DNA of 13,857 nucleotides from Flavobacteriaceae bacterium. GTDB taxonomy: Bacteria; Bacteroidota; Bacteroidia; Flavobacteriales; Flavobacteriaceae. The stretch's first letter is position 1. Every line of letters begins with the position of its first letter. This document shows positions 6,979-13,184 of this stretch, one piece after another. Under the pieces are notes generated by a model, which saw nothing but the letters and a program-made list of their open reading frames with translations, searched no databases and had not been told where the DNA came from. Made by a program: the position numbers and the translations under genes. The stretch lies in the NCBI GenBank assembly GCA_020347545.1, contig CP070731.1:2187318-2201174 (forward strand), given 5' to 3'.

Positions 6979-7305
6979 TTATTCAGTTCCTTCCTCAGTG
7001 TTTTCGGTTTTGCCTGATTCGGCTTCTTCAGGTTTTAACTCAACCTTCTTCAAATCCATTTTGCAAACAGGGCAGGATCCTTCTTCCTGATACGACTTTT
7101 CACCTTCGCATTTCATAGGACATTGATATGATGCCATAGCAGTTTCATATCCGTGATCCTGTGCTGCAGCATTCTCATTATGTTCGACACGATCTTTTGA
7201 GACCTCTGAGTCCTTACTGTGTTCTCCTTTTTTGGATTCTGCACATGAAACAAGGCATATTCCAAAAATCATTATTCCAAAACTAAATTTTATTAATTTT
7301 TCCAT
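6979..7305 (-). CDS. heavy-metal-binding-domain lipoprotein
   Basis: The 108-residue product begins MEKLIKFSFGIMIFGICLVSC, a lipoprotein signal with lipobox LVSC and lipidation expected at Cys21. A charged linker with several Glu, Lys and His residues follows, then a small domain at about 60-88 that resembles the heavy-metal-binding domain seen in copper/silver efflux proteins: Tyr-Gln-Cys62-Pro-Met-Lys-Cys66, then Cys78-Pro-Val-Cys81-Lys-Met-Asp-Leu. The four cysteines suggest a metal site. The C-terminus is a Glu-rich tail. I start at 7305: the in-frame ATG at 7335 sits inside the likely -7 box, and starting there would also push the signal peptide inward. A start at 7311 adds two residues. 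No efflux-pump genes are nearby, so the partner is unknown. Confidence 0.82.
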   Translation of the reverse strand: MEKLIKFSFGIMIFGICLVSCAESKKGEHSKDSEVSKDRVEHNENAAAQDHGYETAMASYQCPMKCEGEKSYQEEGSCPVCKMDLKKVELKPEEAESGKTENTEEGTE

Positions 7306-7332
7306 AATCATAAAAGCTGATGTGTTTTGAGG

Positions 7333-7340
7333 CAAATATA
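7333..7340 (-). promoter_or_regulatory. -7 promoter box (TATATTTG) of the metal-binding lipoprotein gene
   Basis: On the reverse strand TATATTTG matches TAnnTTTG, about 27 bases upstream of the chosen ATG at 7305. No TTG is found at the usual 19-base spacing. This box helps exclude the ATG at 7335 as a start. Confidence 0.55.
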
Positions 7341-7416
7341 AACAAAACTAACAATTCCATTCATAATTGAAAGATGACCTGTTGCCCCAACAACGAAATT
7401 CTTATTAAAGACTAAA

Positions 7417-7491
7417 TTAAACTATTACTGAAGTTATAAGAATTGCTATTGCAATTATAAAAGCGACTATCTTATCTAAAATTTGTAGCAT
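7417..7491 (-). CDS. possible 24-residue hydrophobic membrane peptide
   Basis: Within the 314-base stretch between the metal-binding lipoprotein gene and the exosortase pair (7306-7619), the reverse strand has an ATG at 7491 opening MLQILDKIVAFIIAIAILITSVIV and stopping with TAA at 7417-7419. Residues 7-24 would form one membrane helix preceded by Asp and Lys. A TACATTTG box (7515-7522) lies 23 bases upstream, which would give a leader of about 18 bases. Such short ORFs arise easily by chance in AT-rich DNA, and ATT/ATA-rich codons favour hydrophobic readings, so this is a candidate only. I do not recognise it. Apart from the box and a repeat copy at 7532, I see nothing else in this stretch. 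Confidence 0.35.
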   Translation of the reverse strand: MLQILDKIVAFIIAIAILITSVIV

Positions 7492-7514
7492 CTTGATCTG
7501 TTGTAAACCTAGTT

Positions 7515-7522
7515 CAAATGTA
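7515..7522 (-). promoter_or_regulatory. -7-like box (TACATTTG) before the 24-residue ORF
   Basis: Reverse-strand TACATTTG fits TAnnTTTG and is identical to the octamer before mreB. No TTG stands at 19 bases upstream; one stands at 10 bases. It could drive the 24-residue ORF or be chance. Confidence 0.35.
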
Positions 7523-7531
7523 GGTCATAAA

Positions 7532-7548
7532 TCAATTGGCTAAATTTA
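7532..7548. repeat. 17-base repeat, copy 1
   Basis: TCAATTGGCTAAATTTA occurs here and again at 12072-12088 as an exact match. Read toward the 24-residue ORF, this copy is in the inverted orientation and ends 9 bases from that ORF's TACATTTG box. Confidence 0.5.
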
Positions 7549-7619
7549 AATTTTTGTTAAATAATTTCCTTGACCGTTAATTGTTTATAATAAAATGCAG
7601 GTAATAGCAGCAAGACAAA

Positions 7620-7997
7620 TCAGGGGTGAATCAAAAATCTCCTAACATAAAAAGCAAATAAATAGCCATGAGCCAACTCCCCTTTTAAAATGATCATAAA
7701 GGTAATCGTCAAAATGAAAAAGGAAACGATGTAGAATTTGAAGGAGAATATTAAAAATCCTTTGTTTTGAAAAGCAACATATATAATGAGCAAAGAAATA
7801 AACATATTGAGGCCATAGCGAAAACAAAGCGACCACAATAATTTTGATCCGCTGAAAACAGGAATCGGATCATAAAGATATCCATCCTTGAAGTATGCTA
7901 TGAAAGGATCATAAAACAATACGTTCTCAAATGCCCTGACCAAAACCAAAGCAAAAAACAACGCGATAATGACCACTATTTTAACTTTTTTATTCAT
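7620..7997 (-). CDS. exosortase F system-associated protein
   Basis: The 125-residue product is a membrane protein with about four hydrophobic helices: near 5-20, 52-75 (WSLCFRYGLNMFISLLIIYV), 80-103 and a short one after it. Features recalled from the XrtF-associated family are the N-terminal charged start with VRAFENVLFYDPF, the paired aromatic/Asp segment, and the C-terminal end FYVRRFLIHP. The gene overlaps the end of xrtF by 8 bases (7990-7997), so the two are co-translated. The function is unknown beyond its constant pairing with XrtF; it probably assists the exosortase in the inner membrane. Start and stop look natural. Confidence 0.83.
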   Translation of the reverse strand: MNKKVKIVVIIALFFALVLVRAFENVLFYDPFIAYFKDGYLYDPIPVFSGSKLLWSLCFRYGLNMFISLLIIYVAFQNKGFLIFSFKFYIVSFFILTITFMIILKGELAHGYLFAFYVRRFLIHP

Positions 7998-8538
7998 TTT
8001 TCGCCTTGTTTAAATTCGAATAAAACTTAACCCAGGTAATCCATAGTATAAAGGTCAGGCCGTAGATGATCGCAGGAAACAAGAGGTCGTGCAAAACCCT
8101 CTGATACTCTGGAAACTTGTGATACAATACGCTTAAGGCAATGATTCTTAATATGTTGACTATATATATCAGAATACTTCCAAAAATACCAAACCACAAT
8201 GTATTTTGAAAACTTCCTGAAAAGGCAATAATGAAAGACAGGAATAGAATAACAACGCTGACCGAGGTACACCCCTCAACAATTCTTGAAACATAAACTC
8301 CATTCAATATGAATTTAATTGAAAGCTCTTGGGAATGCTGCTCTATTTCAGCGTCATATCCAAGCATTTCAGAAACCTTAAGAACATGTTCAGCAACTTT
8401 TCCCGTAATTGGTGAACAAACAAAGACGTCCGATTTTTGCTGAGTCTGATTAAGATATAAGGAATATACTCCAAAAAGGACAAAATAGGTGGCAAAAAAT
8501 TTTACTAAAAAAACAATTATGGCTTTATTCTTCTGCAA
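7990..8538 (-). CDS. xrtF: exosortase family protein XrtF, TTG start
   Basis: The 182-residue multi-pass membrane protein is an exosortase, a transpeptidase-like enzyme that processes C-terminal sorting signals at the outer face of the inner membrane. The family catalytic residues are present: Cys90 in VEGCTSVSV, Arg131 in VNILRI and His150 in LHDLLFPAIIYG. Helices lie near 6-28, 92-108, 112-135 and 152-170, with an external loop from about 30 to 82. The start is TTG at 8538: the same frame has a TAA at 8542-8544 just upstream, and the first internal Met (58) lies beyond the first helix. It overlaps its accessory gene downstream by 8 bases. No protein in the window shows an obvious exosortase sorting tail. 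Confidence 0.88.
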   Translation of the reverse strand: MQKNKAIIVFLVKFFATYFVLFGVYSLYLNQTQQKSDVFVCSPITGKVAEHVLKVSEMLGYDAEIEQHSQELSIKFILNGVYVSRIVEGCTSVSVVILFLSFIIAFSGSFQNTLWFGIFGSILIYIVNILRIIALSVLYHKFPEYQRVLHDLLFPAIIYGLTFILWITWVKFYSNLNKAKNE

Positions 8539-8558
8539 AGATTAAATAATTTTAACCC

Positions 8559-8566
8559 CAAATTTA
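8559..8566 (-). promoter_or_regulatory. -7 promoter box (TAAATTTG) of xrtF
   Basis: Reverse-strand TAAATTTG matches TAnnTTTG and would start transcription near 8553, about 15 bases before the TTG start codon. It lies in the 46-base divergent gap shared with the GAF gene. Confidence 0.5.
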
Positions 8567-8584
8567 GAAGAAAGATTTTTAAAA

Positions 8585-9067
8585 ATGACACTAAGGAAAA
8601 AAATAAATAAAATTATTACAGGTAACCAGACGGTCCAGGAAAAACTGAAGGAGGTATGTATTCTATTACACAACAGTTTTGATCATTTCCATTGGGTGGG
8701 TTTCTATTTTATCAATGGGACAAAAAAAGAACTAAAACTGTCTGAATATGTCGGAAAACCAACGGAACATACACATATTCCTTTTGGAAAAGGGATTTGC
8801 GGCCAGGTGGCTTTAAGCAATAAAAATTTTGTTGTTCAGGACGTTCAGGAACAGGACAATTATATTTCTTGCGGAATCGATGTTAAATCAGAAATTGTTG
8901 TGCCCATTTTTCAACATGGGAAAAATATTGGTCAGATCGATATTGACTCGCACGATCTGTCTCCTTTTTCGGAAGAGGATGAAAGGTTACTTGAAGTTAT
9001 TTGTGATGAAGTTTCAAAGTTGGACCTTCAGCAAATTATCAACCCGCATCCATCCGAAATCGGATGA
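8585..9067 (+). CDS. GAF-domain protein related to free methionine-R-sulfoxide reductase
   Basis: The 160-residue product is a single GAF domain of the fRMsr (YebR) type, an enzyme class that reduces free methionine-R-sulfoxide. Shared features: HFHWVGFYFING at 34-45, IPFGKGICGQVALSN at 65-79, the NYISCG segment at 92-97, then SEIVVPIF and GQIDIDSHDLSPFSEEDE. Cys72 and Cys96 align by spacing with E. coli Cys94 and the catalytic Cys118. The position of E. coli Cys84, ten residues before Cys72, is His62 here. The enzyme may therefore use a different disulfide route, or the protein may be a non-enzymatic GAF sensor. It diverges from xrtF, and its 3' end overlaps the MFS gene on the other strand by 29 bases. 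Confidence 0.82.
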   Translation: MTLRKKINKIITGNQTVQEKLKEVCILLHNSFDHFHWVGFYFINGTKKELKLSEYVGKPTEHTHIPFGKGICGQVALSNKNFVVQDVQEQDNYISCGIDVKSEIVVPIFQHGKNIGQIDIDSHDLSPFSEEDERLLEVICDEVSKLDLQQIINPHPSEIG

Positions 9068-10265
9068 TCAAGGCCGAAACCAGGGTTAAAAGAGAAATAA
9101 AAAATATCGAGTAGCTTATACCGAATGTATCCGCAATCAAACCTGTCAAAATGGCTCCGATAGCATAACCAAGATCTCTCCAAAGTCGGAAAACCCCAAT
9201 ACTTTCTGCCCTTTGAACCGGGTTGGTATATGCTGCGATTCCCACTAAAAAAGTCGGATAGACCAAAGCAGTACCAATACCTAAAACAGTAGATAAGAGG
9301 ATGAACTGGTAAAAATCATTGGCAAACACCATTAAAAGCAGGGAAACACCCTGCAGCAGCATTCCCCAAAACATCAAAGATCTTTTTTGAAGGATATCGG
9401 CCAGTTTTCCAGTAACCAATTGACCAATTCCCCAAACCGCAGGATAAACCGAAACAATGATCCCAATTTGTTCCAGGTTAAAATTCAAGGAGGCCAGAAG
9501 GATAGGAAAAATACCCCAAACCATACCGTCATTCAGATTATTGACCAATCCTGCCTGCGATATAGAACCTAAATTCCTATTTGACCAGGAGGTTTCCCAA
9601 AAGATATTTTGAAGCATTTGTTTCGAATTGTTGACAGATTCCTTCAACACATGATGTTTCGTGTCTCTGATAAAAAAAACAGAGAAACACAGCCCAAGGA
9701 CAGACAAGAGGATTCCCAAATAAAAAGGATAGGGAATCAAACCGTAATTGGAAGCGATCCAACCGGTCAAAAAGGCAATCACTCCAACGGAAATATAGCC
9801 GGCAGCCTCATTAAGCCCCATGGCAAGGCCTCTGTTTTTTTCACCCACTAAATCAATTTTCATGACAACTGCACTTGACCAGGTAAGCCCCTGGTTTATT
9901 CCAAGTAATAAATTGGCAAAAACCACAAATGCCCAACTCGATGCATGGATCAAAATAAAAGGGATTGGAATTGCAATGACCCAACCCAAAATCAAGAGGT
10001 TTCTACGGCCAATTCTATCGGCCATGGCTCCTGTAAAATAATTGGTTACTGCCTTTGAAATACCAAAGATTACAATGAATGAAAGTATGGCGGTTTTAAT
10101 CTGTAAATTGAATTTTTCCTCCGCTATCTGAGGTAAAATAGTTCGCTCCAACCCAACCATTCCTCCTACAAATGCGGTCACGACAACCAATAAAATAAAT
10201 TGTCTCCAGTTCGATCTTAATCCAAGCGTTACCTCTCTTTTCACCTTTTCAAATATTTTGGACAC
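9039..10265 (-). CDS. major facilitator superfamily transporter
   Basis: The 408-residue protein has the twelve-helix layout of MFS carriers. The cytoplasmic loop after helix 2 carries the family signature GAMADRIGRR at 79-88, and the second half has the related GQLVTGKLADILQKRS loop. A long charged linker near 205-240 joins the two halves. The substrate cannot be told; single-component proton-coupled efflux is the commonest role for such proteins. The start is GTG at 10265, preceded by a Shine-Dalgarno-like GAAAGGAAG; no in-frame ATG exists between the upstream TGA and this codon. The gene is divergent from purH and convergent with the GAF gene, with a 29-base overlap and no T-rich terminator between them. 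Confidence 0.85.
   Translation of the reverse strand: MSKIFEKVKREVTLGLRSNWRQFILLVVVTAFVGGMVGLERTILPQIAEEKFNLQIKTAILSFIVIFGISKAVTNYFTGAMADRIGRRNLLILGWVIAIPIPFILIHASSWAFVVFANLLLGINQGLTWSSAVVMKIDLVGEKNRGLAMGLNEAAGYISVGVIAFLTGWIASNYGLIPYPFYLGILLSVLGLCFSVFFIRDTKHHVLKESVNNSKQMLQNIFWETSWSNRNLGSISQAGLVNNLNDGMVWGIFPILLASLNFNLEQIGIIVSVYPAVWGIGQLVTGKLADILQKRSLMFWGMLLQGVSLLLMVFANDFYQFILLSTVLGIGTALVYPTFLVGIAAYTNPVQRAESIGVFRLWRDLGYAIGAILTGLIADTFGISYSIFFISLLTLVSALIIRFRMDAG
9051..9066. other. small hairpin inside the convergent GAF/MFS overlap
   Basis: CATCCG (9051-9056), loop AAAT, CGGATG (9061-9066) forms a compact 6-base-pair stem lying within both coding ends. There is no T-run on either side, so it is not a standard rho-independent terminator. 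It might slow or process converging transcripts, or be chance. Confidence 0.3.
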
Positions 10266-10310
10266 CTTCCTTTCTATAGATATACGGTAAGGCTTCCCGT
10301 GAATTCATCC

Positions 10311-10318
10311 CAAAGATA
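10311..10318 (-). promoter_or_regulatory. -7 promoter box (TATCTTTG) of the MFS gene
   Basis: Reverse-strand TATCTTTG matches TAnnTTTG and would place the transcript start near 10305, about 40 bases before the GTG start codon. No TTG is found at the expected distance. Confidence 0.5.
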
Positions 10319-10381
10319 TACTTTTAATGTTCCTTTTACTTTAAACTCATATGAATCTGTTAATTATCCGTCTAAGATTCG

Positions 10382-10411
10382 TTGCTGATCAATAACTATT
10401 TATTACTTTTG
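10382..10411 (+). promoter_or_regulatory. purH promoter, Bacteroidota type (TTG-N19-TACTTTTG)
   Basis: TTG at 10382-10384 and TACTTTTG at 10404-10411 are separated by 19 bases, the same architecture as the pyrG promoter. Transcription should start near 10417, giving a leader of about 16 bases. Confidence 0.8.
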
Positions 10412-10433
10412 CGAAAAATTTTCAGCAACAATC

Positions 10434-11966
10434 ATGAGTGACATAAAAAAAGTAAAATCGGCCCTTATTTCGGTATTCCATAAAGATGGATTGGAACCTA
10501 TTGTTAAACAATTGAATTCCTTGGGAGTTACGATCTATTCAACAGGTGGAACAGAAAAATTCATTAAGGATCTGGGAATTGAAGTTGTTGCCGTTGAGGA
10601 CCTGACAAGTTATCCGTCAATTCTGGGTGGCAGAGTTAAAACTTTGCATCCAAAAGTATTTGGCGGAATTTTAGGAAGACGTGAAAATGAAGGTGATCTT
10701 TCTCAATTGGAGTCTTACCAGATTCCTGAAATTGACATTGTGATCGTTGACCTTTATCCCTTTGAAAAAACTGTTGCGAGCGGGGCAAGTGAACAGGATA
10801 TCATAGAAAAAATCGATATTGGCGGTATCTCCCTTATCCGGGCAGCTGCCAAGAATTTTAAAGACGTTATCTGTGTTTCCAGTATGAATCAGTATGATGA
10901 GTTCCTTTCACTTATCTCTGAAGATGAAGGAAGAATCAGTCTTAGCGACCGCAAGAAATTTGCTTCAAAAGCATTTGCGGTTTCCAGCCACTATGATACT
11001 GCCATTTTTAAATACCTGAATGCTGAGGGAAGTGAAATTGAATTCAGAGAAAGCTTTAACCTTTCAACTCCGTTAAGATATGGGGAAAATCCTCATCAAA
11101 AAGGATATTTCTTTGGAAACCTTGATGGACTCTTCGACAAGTTACACGGAAAAGAATTGTCTTATAATAACCTGTTGGATGTTGATGCCGCTGTAAATTT
11201 GATGAATGAGTTTCAAGGAGAAGCACCGACGTTTGCAATTCTCAAACACAATAATGCTTGCGGGCTGGCTCAAAGAGAAACCATTGAAGAAGCCTATAAA
11301 GAAGCATTGGCAGGAGATCCTGTCTCAGCCTTTGGCGGTATTCTGATTTCCAACACAGCAATCAATGTAGCCACTGCAGAAGAGATTCACAAGTTATTTT
11401 GCGAAGTGGTTATAGCTCCTTCATATGAGGAAGAAGCCTTATCAATCTTAAAGGGTAAAAAGAACAGAATTCTTCTGATTCAAAAAGAAGTCAAACTTCC
11501 TTCGATGAATTTCCGTACTGCACTGAACGGAGTACTTTCACAGGAAAAAGATGACAAAACTGATCAGGTATCTGATCTTACCAATGTCACTGAGCTCAAT
11601 CCATCTGAATCAGAAACCAGTGATTTATTGTTTGCTTCAAAAATTTGTAAACATACCAAATCGAATACCATCGTTCTCGTTAAGAACAAGCAGCTTTTTG
11701 CTAGCGGAACGGGTCAGACTTCAAGGGTTGATGCATTGAACCAGGCCATAGCCAAGGCAAGACATTTTAATTTTGATTTAAAAGGATCTGTTATGGCAAG
11801 TGATGCTTTTTTCCCCTTCCCTGACTGTGTTGAAATAGCGGATAAGGCAGGAATAACGGCGGTCATTCAACCAGGTGGATCCATTAAAGACCAACTTTCG
11901 ATCGATTATTGTAACGAAAATAAAATGTCCATGGTCACTACGGGCACAAGACATTTTAAACACTAA
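10434..11966 (+). CDS. purH: bifunctional AICAR transformylase / IMP cyclohydrolase
   Basis: The 510-residue enzyme carries out the last two steps of de novo IMP synthesis: formylation of AICAR with 10-formyl-tetrahydrofolate, then ring closure. The N-terminal cyclohydrolase (MGS-like) domain, about 1-200, includes STGGTEKFI, GGRVKTLHPKVFGGILGRR (65-83) and GGISLIRAAAKNFKDV. The transformylase domain includes RYGENPHQ (215-222), LSYNNLLDVDAA, the catalytic Lys271-His272 in KHNNACG, DPVSAFGGI, QTSRVDALNQAI and, near the C-terminus, SDAFFPFPDCVEIADKAG with QPGGSIKD. The usual KHxNPCG motif reads KHNNACG here. The length is typical. It has its own promoter and a long terminator hairpin, so it seems monocistronic. 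Confidence 0.98.
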   Translation: MSDIKKVKSALISVFHKDGLEPIVKQLNSLGVTIYSTGGTEKFIKDLGIEVVAVEDLTSYPSILGGRVKTLHPKVFGGILGRRENEGDLSQLESYQIPEIDIVIVDLYPFEKTVASGASEQDIIEKIDIGGISLIRAAAKNFKDVICVSSMNQYDEFLSLISEDEGRISLSDRKKFASKAFAVSSHYDTAIFKYLNAEGSEIEFRESFNLSTPLRYGENPHQKGYFFGNLDGLFDKLHGKELSYNNLLDVDAAVNLMNEFQGEAPTFAILKHNNACGLAQRETIEEAYKEALAGDPVSAFGGILISNTAINVATAEEIHKLFCEVVIAPSYEEEALSILKGKKNRILLIQKEVKLPSMNFRTALNGVLSQEKDDKTDQVSDLTNVTELNPSESETSDLLFASKICKHTKSNTIVLVKNKQLFASGTGQTSRVDALNQAIAKARHFNFDLKGSVMASDAFFPFPDCVEIADKAGITAVIQPGGSIKDQLSIDYCNENKMSMVTTGTRHFKH

Positions 11967-12028
11967 GGTGATTTTATTGCCTGATATATCAAAATCCTCC
12001 CTCGTTTTTTGATTTTTAACGGTTAGAA

Positions 12029-12072
12029 AAAGCCTTAAAATAGTTGGAACTATTTTAAGGCTTTGGCTTTTT
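12029..12072 (+). terminator. purH terminator, 17-base-pair hairpin
   Basis: A perfect 17-base-pair stem (12029-12045 with 12048-12064, including GCCTTAAAATAG and its complement) surrounds two central bases. It is followed by GGCTTTTT. The second GGCTTT can also pair with the left-arm AAAGCC, so an alternative longer-looped hairpin ending right at the T-run is possible. It closes purH and lies just before the mreB promoter region. Confidence 0.8.
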
Positions 12073-12088
12073 CAATTGGCTAAATTTA
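12072..12088. repeat. 17-base repeat, copy 2
   Basis: An exact second copy of TCAATTGGCTAAATTTA, here in direct orientation relative to mreB and ending one base before the mreB -7 box. It contains two small palindromes, CAATTG and AAATTT, separated by GCT. Confidence 0.5.
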
Positions 12089-12089
12089 T

Positions 12090-12097
12090 TACATTTG
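12090..12097 (+). promoter_or_regulatory. -7 promoter box (TACATTTG) of mreB
   Basis: TACATTTG matches TAnnTTTG, with TTG at 12076-12078 only 11 bases upstream instead of about 19 (TTT stands at the 19-base position). Transcription would start near 12103, leaving a leader of about 35 bases before the ATG at 12138. Confidence 0.6.
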
Positions 12098-12137
12098 TGA
12101 CATTCACAATACAAACAAGTTAACACAGTAGCATTTT

Positions 12138-13166
12138 ATGGGTTTTTTTGACTTTATGACAGAAGACATTGCCATTGACCTGGGTACGGCAAATACTTTA
12201 ATCATACACAAAGGAAAAGTTGTTGTAGATAGTCCTTCGATAGTCGCTATGGACAGGACGAGCAACAAAATTATCGCTATCGGAAAGAGGGCGAATTTAA
12301 TGCAGGGGAAAACTCATGAGAATATTAAAACCATCCGTCCTCTTAAGGATGGAGTTATAGCAGATTTCGAAGCTTCCGAGCAAATGATTCGGGAGTTTAT
12401 CAAAAATATTCCTACTATTAAAAAGCGTTTTTTCAGGCCTTCACTCAGGATGGTAATCTGCATTCCTTCGGGGATTACAGAAGTTGAAAAAAGGGCCGTA
12501 AGGGATTCTGCAGAACAAATGAACGCCAAAGACATCTATCTTATCTATGAGCCTATGGCTGCGGCAATAGGAATCGGTATTGATATCATGATGCCTAAGG
12601 GAAATATGATTATTGACATAGGAGGCGGAACTACTGAAATTGCGGTTATTGCGCTTAGTGGAATTGTATGTGATAAATCTGTAAAAGTAGCGGGTGATGT
12701 ATTCACGAGTGATATAGCCATGTACCTTAGAACTCAGCACAATTTGTACATTGGAGAAACCACTGCTGAAAAGATAAAAATTCAAATTGGAGCGGCGACT
12801 GAAGAATTAGATACTCCGCCGGATGATATTTCGATACAGGGTCGTGATTTACTAAGTGGTAAGCCAAAACAAATAGAGCTCTCATACCGGGAAATAGCAA
12901 AAGCACTTGAAAAATCTATTTTAAGAATTGAGGATGCAGTGATGGAAACCCTTTCGCAAACACCTCCGGAACTCGCAGCGGACATCTATAATACTGGAAT
13001 CTATCTCGCAGGTGGCGGCTCAATGTTAAGAGGTCTTGACCGGAGGTTATCACGCAAGACGGATCTGCCTGTATATGTTGCTGAAGATCCTTTAAGAGCG
13101 GTTGTAAGAGGTACCGGAATAGCTTTAAAGGATATTGAGAAATACAAAAGTGTTTTAATGAAGTAG
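12138..13166 (+). CDS. mreB: rod-shape-determining protein MreB (bacterial actin)
   Basis: The 342-residue actin homologue polymerises under the inner membrane and guides lateral cell-wall synthesis. Actin-fold motifs are all present: IAIDLGTANTLI at 11-22 (phosphate 1), YEPMAAAIG at 137-145, IDIGGGTTEIAVI at 159-171 (phosphate 2), and GIYLAGGGSMLRG at 287-299 (adenosine site). The short N-terminal MGFFDF segment, typical of MreB, may help membrane contact. The length is usual. It is followed by mreC after 18 bases, so it opens the usual mreBC cell-shape operon, whose later genes would lie beyond the window. Its position behind purH is one I recall from other flavobacteria. Confidence 0.98.
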   Translation: MGFFDFMTEDIAIDLGTANTLIIHKGKVVVDSPSIVAMDRTSNKIIAIGKRANLMQGKTHENIKTIRPLKDGVIADFEASEQMIREFIKNIPTIKKRFFRPSLRMVICIPSGITEVEKRAVRDSAEQMNAKDIYLIYEPMAAAIGIGIDIMMPKGNMIIDIGGGTTEIAVIALSGIVCDKSVKVAGDVFTSDIAMYLRTQHNLYIGETTAEKIKIQIGAATEELDTPPDDISIQGRDLLSGKPKQIELSYREIAKALEKSILRIEDAVMETLSQTPPELAADIYNTGIYLAGGGSMLRGLDRRLSRKTDLPVYVAEDPLRAVVRGTGIALKDIEKYKSVLMK

Positions 13167-13184
13167 AAGAAGCTGTAAAATATT

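Noticed and set aside
7441..7456. Hairpin AATTGC-TATT-GCAATT
   Set aside because: The stem is 6 base pairs, AT-rich and lacks a T-run; it lies inside the candidate 24-residue ORF, where repeated Ile-Ala codons explain the symmetry.
7595..7645. Rightward 16-codon ORF starting at about 7595
   Set aside because: It runs antisense into the exosortase-associated gene, has no -7 box at a suitable distance, and its product has no distinctive feature.
10249..10308. Short leftward ORF of 19 codons overlapping the MFS start, as a leader peptide
   Set aside because: Its ATG lies at or upstream of the transcript start predicted from the -7 box at 10311-10318, so it is probably not translated.
12441..12785. 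Leftward 114-codon ORF inside mreB
   Set aside because: It is antisense to fully conserved MreB motifs and its product is low-complexity in character; it is a shadow of the mreB frame.
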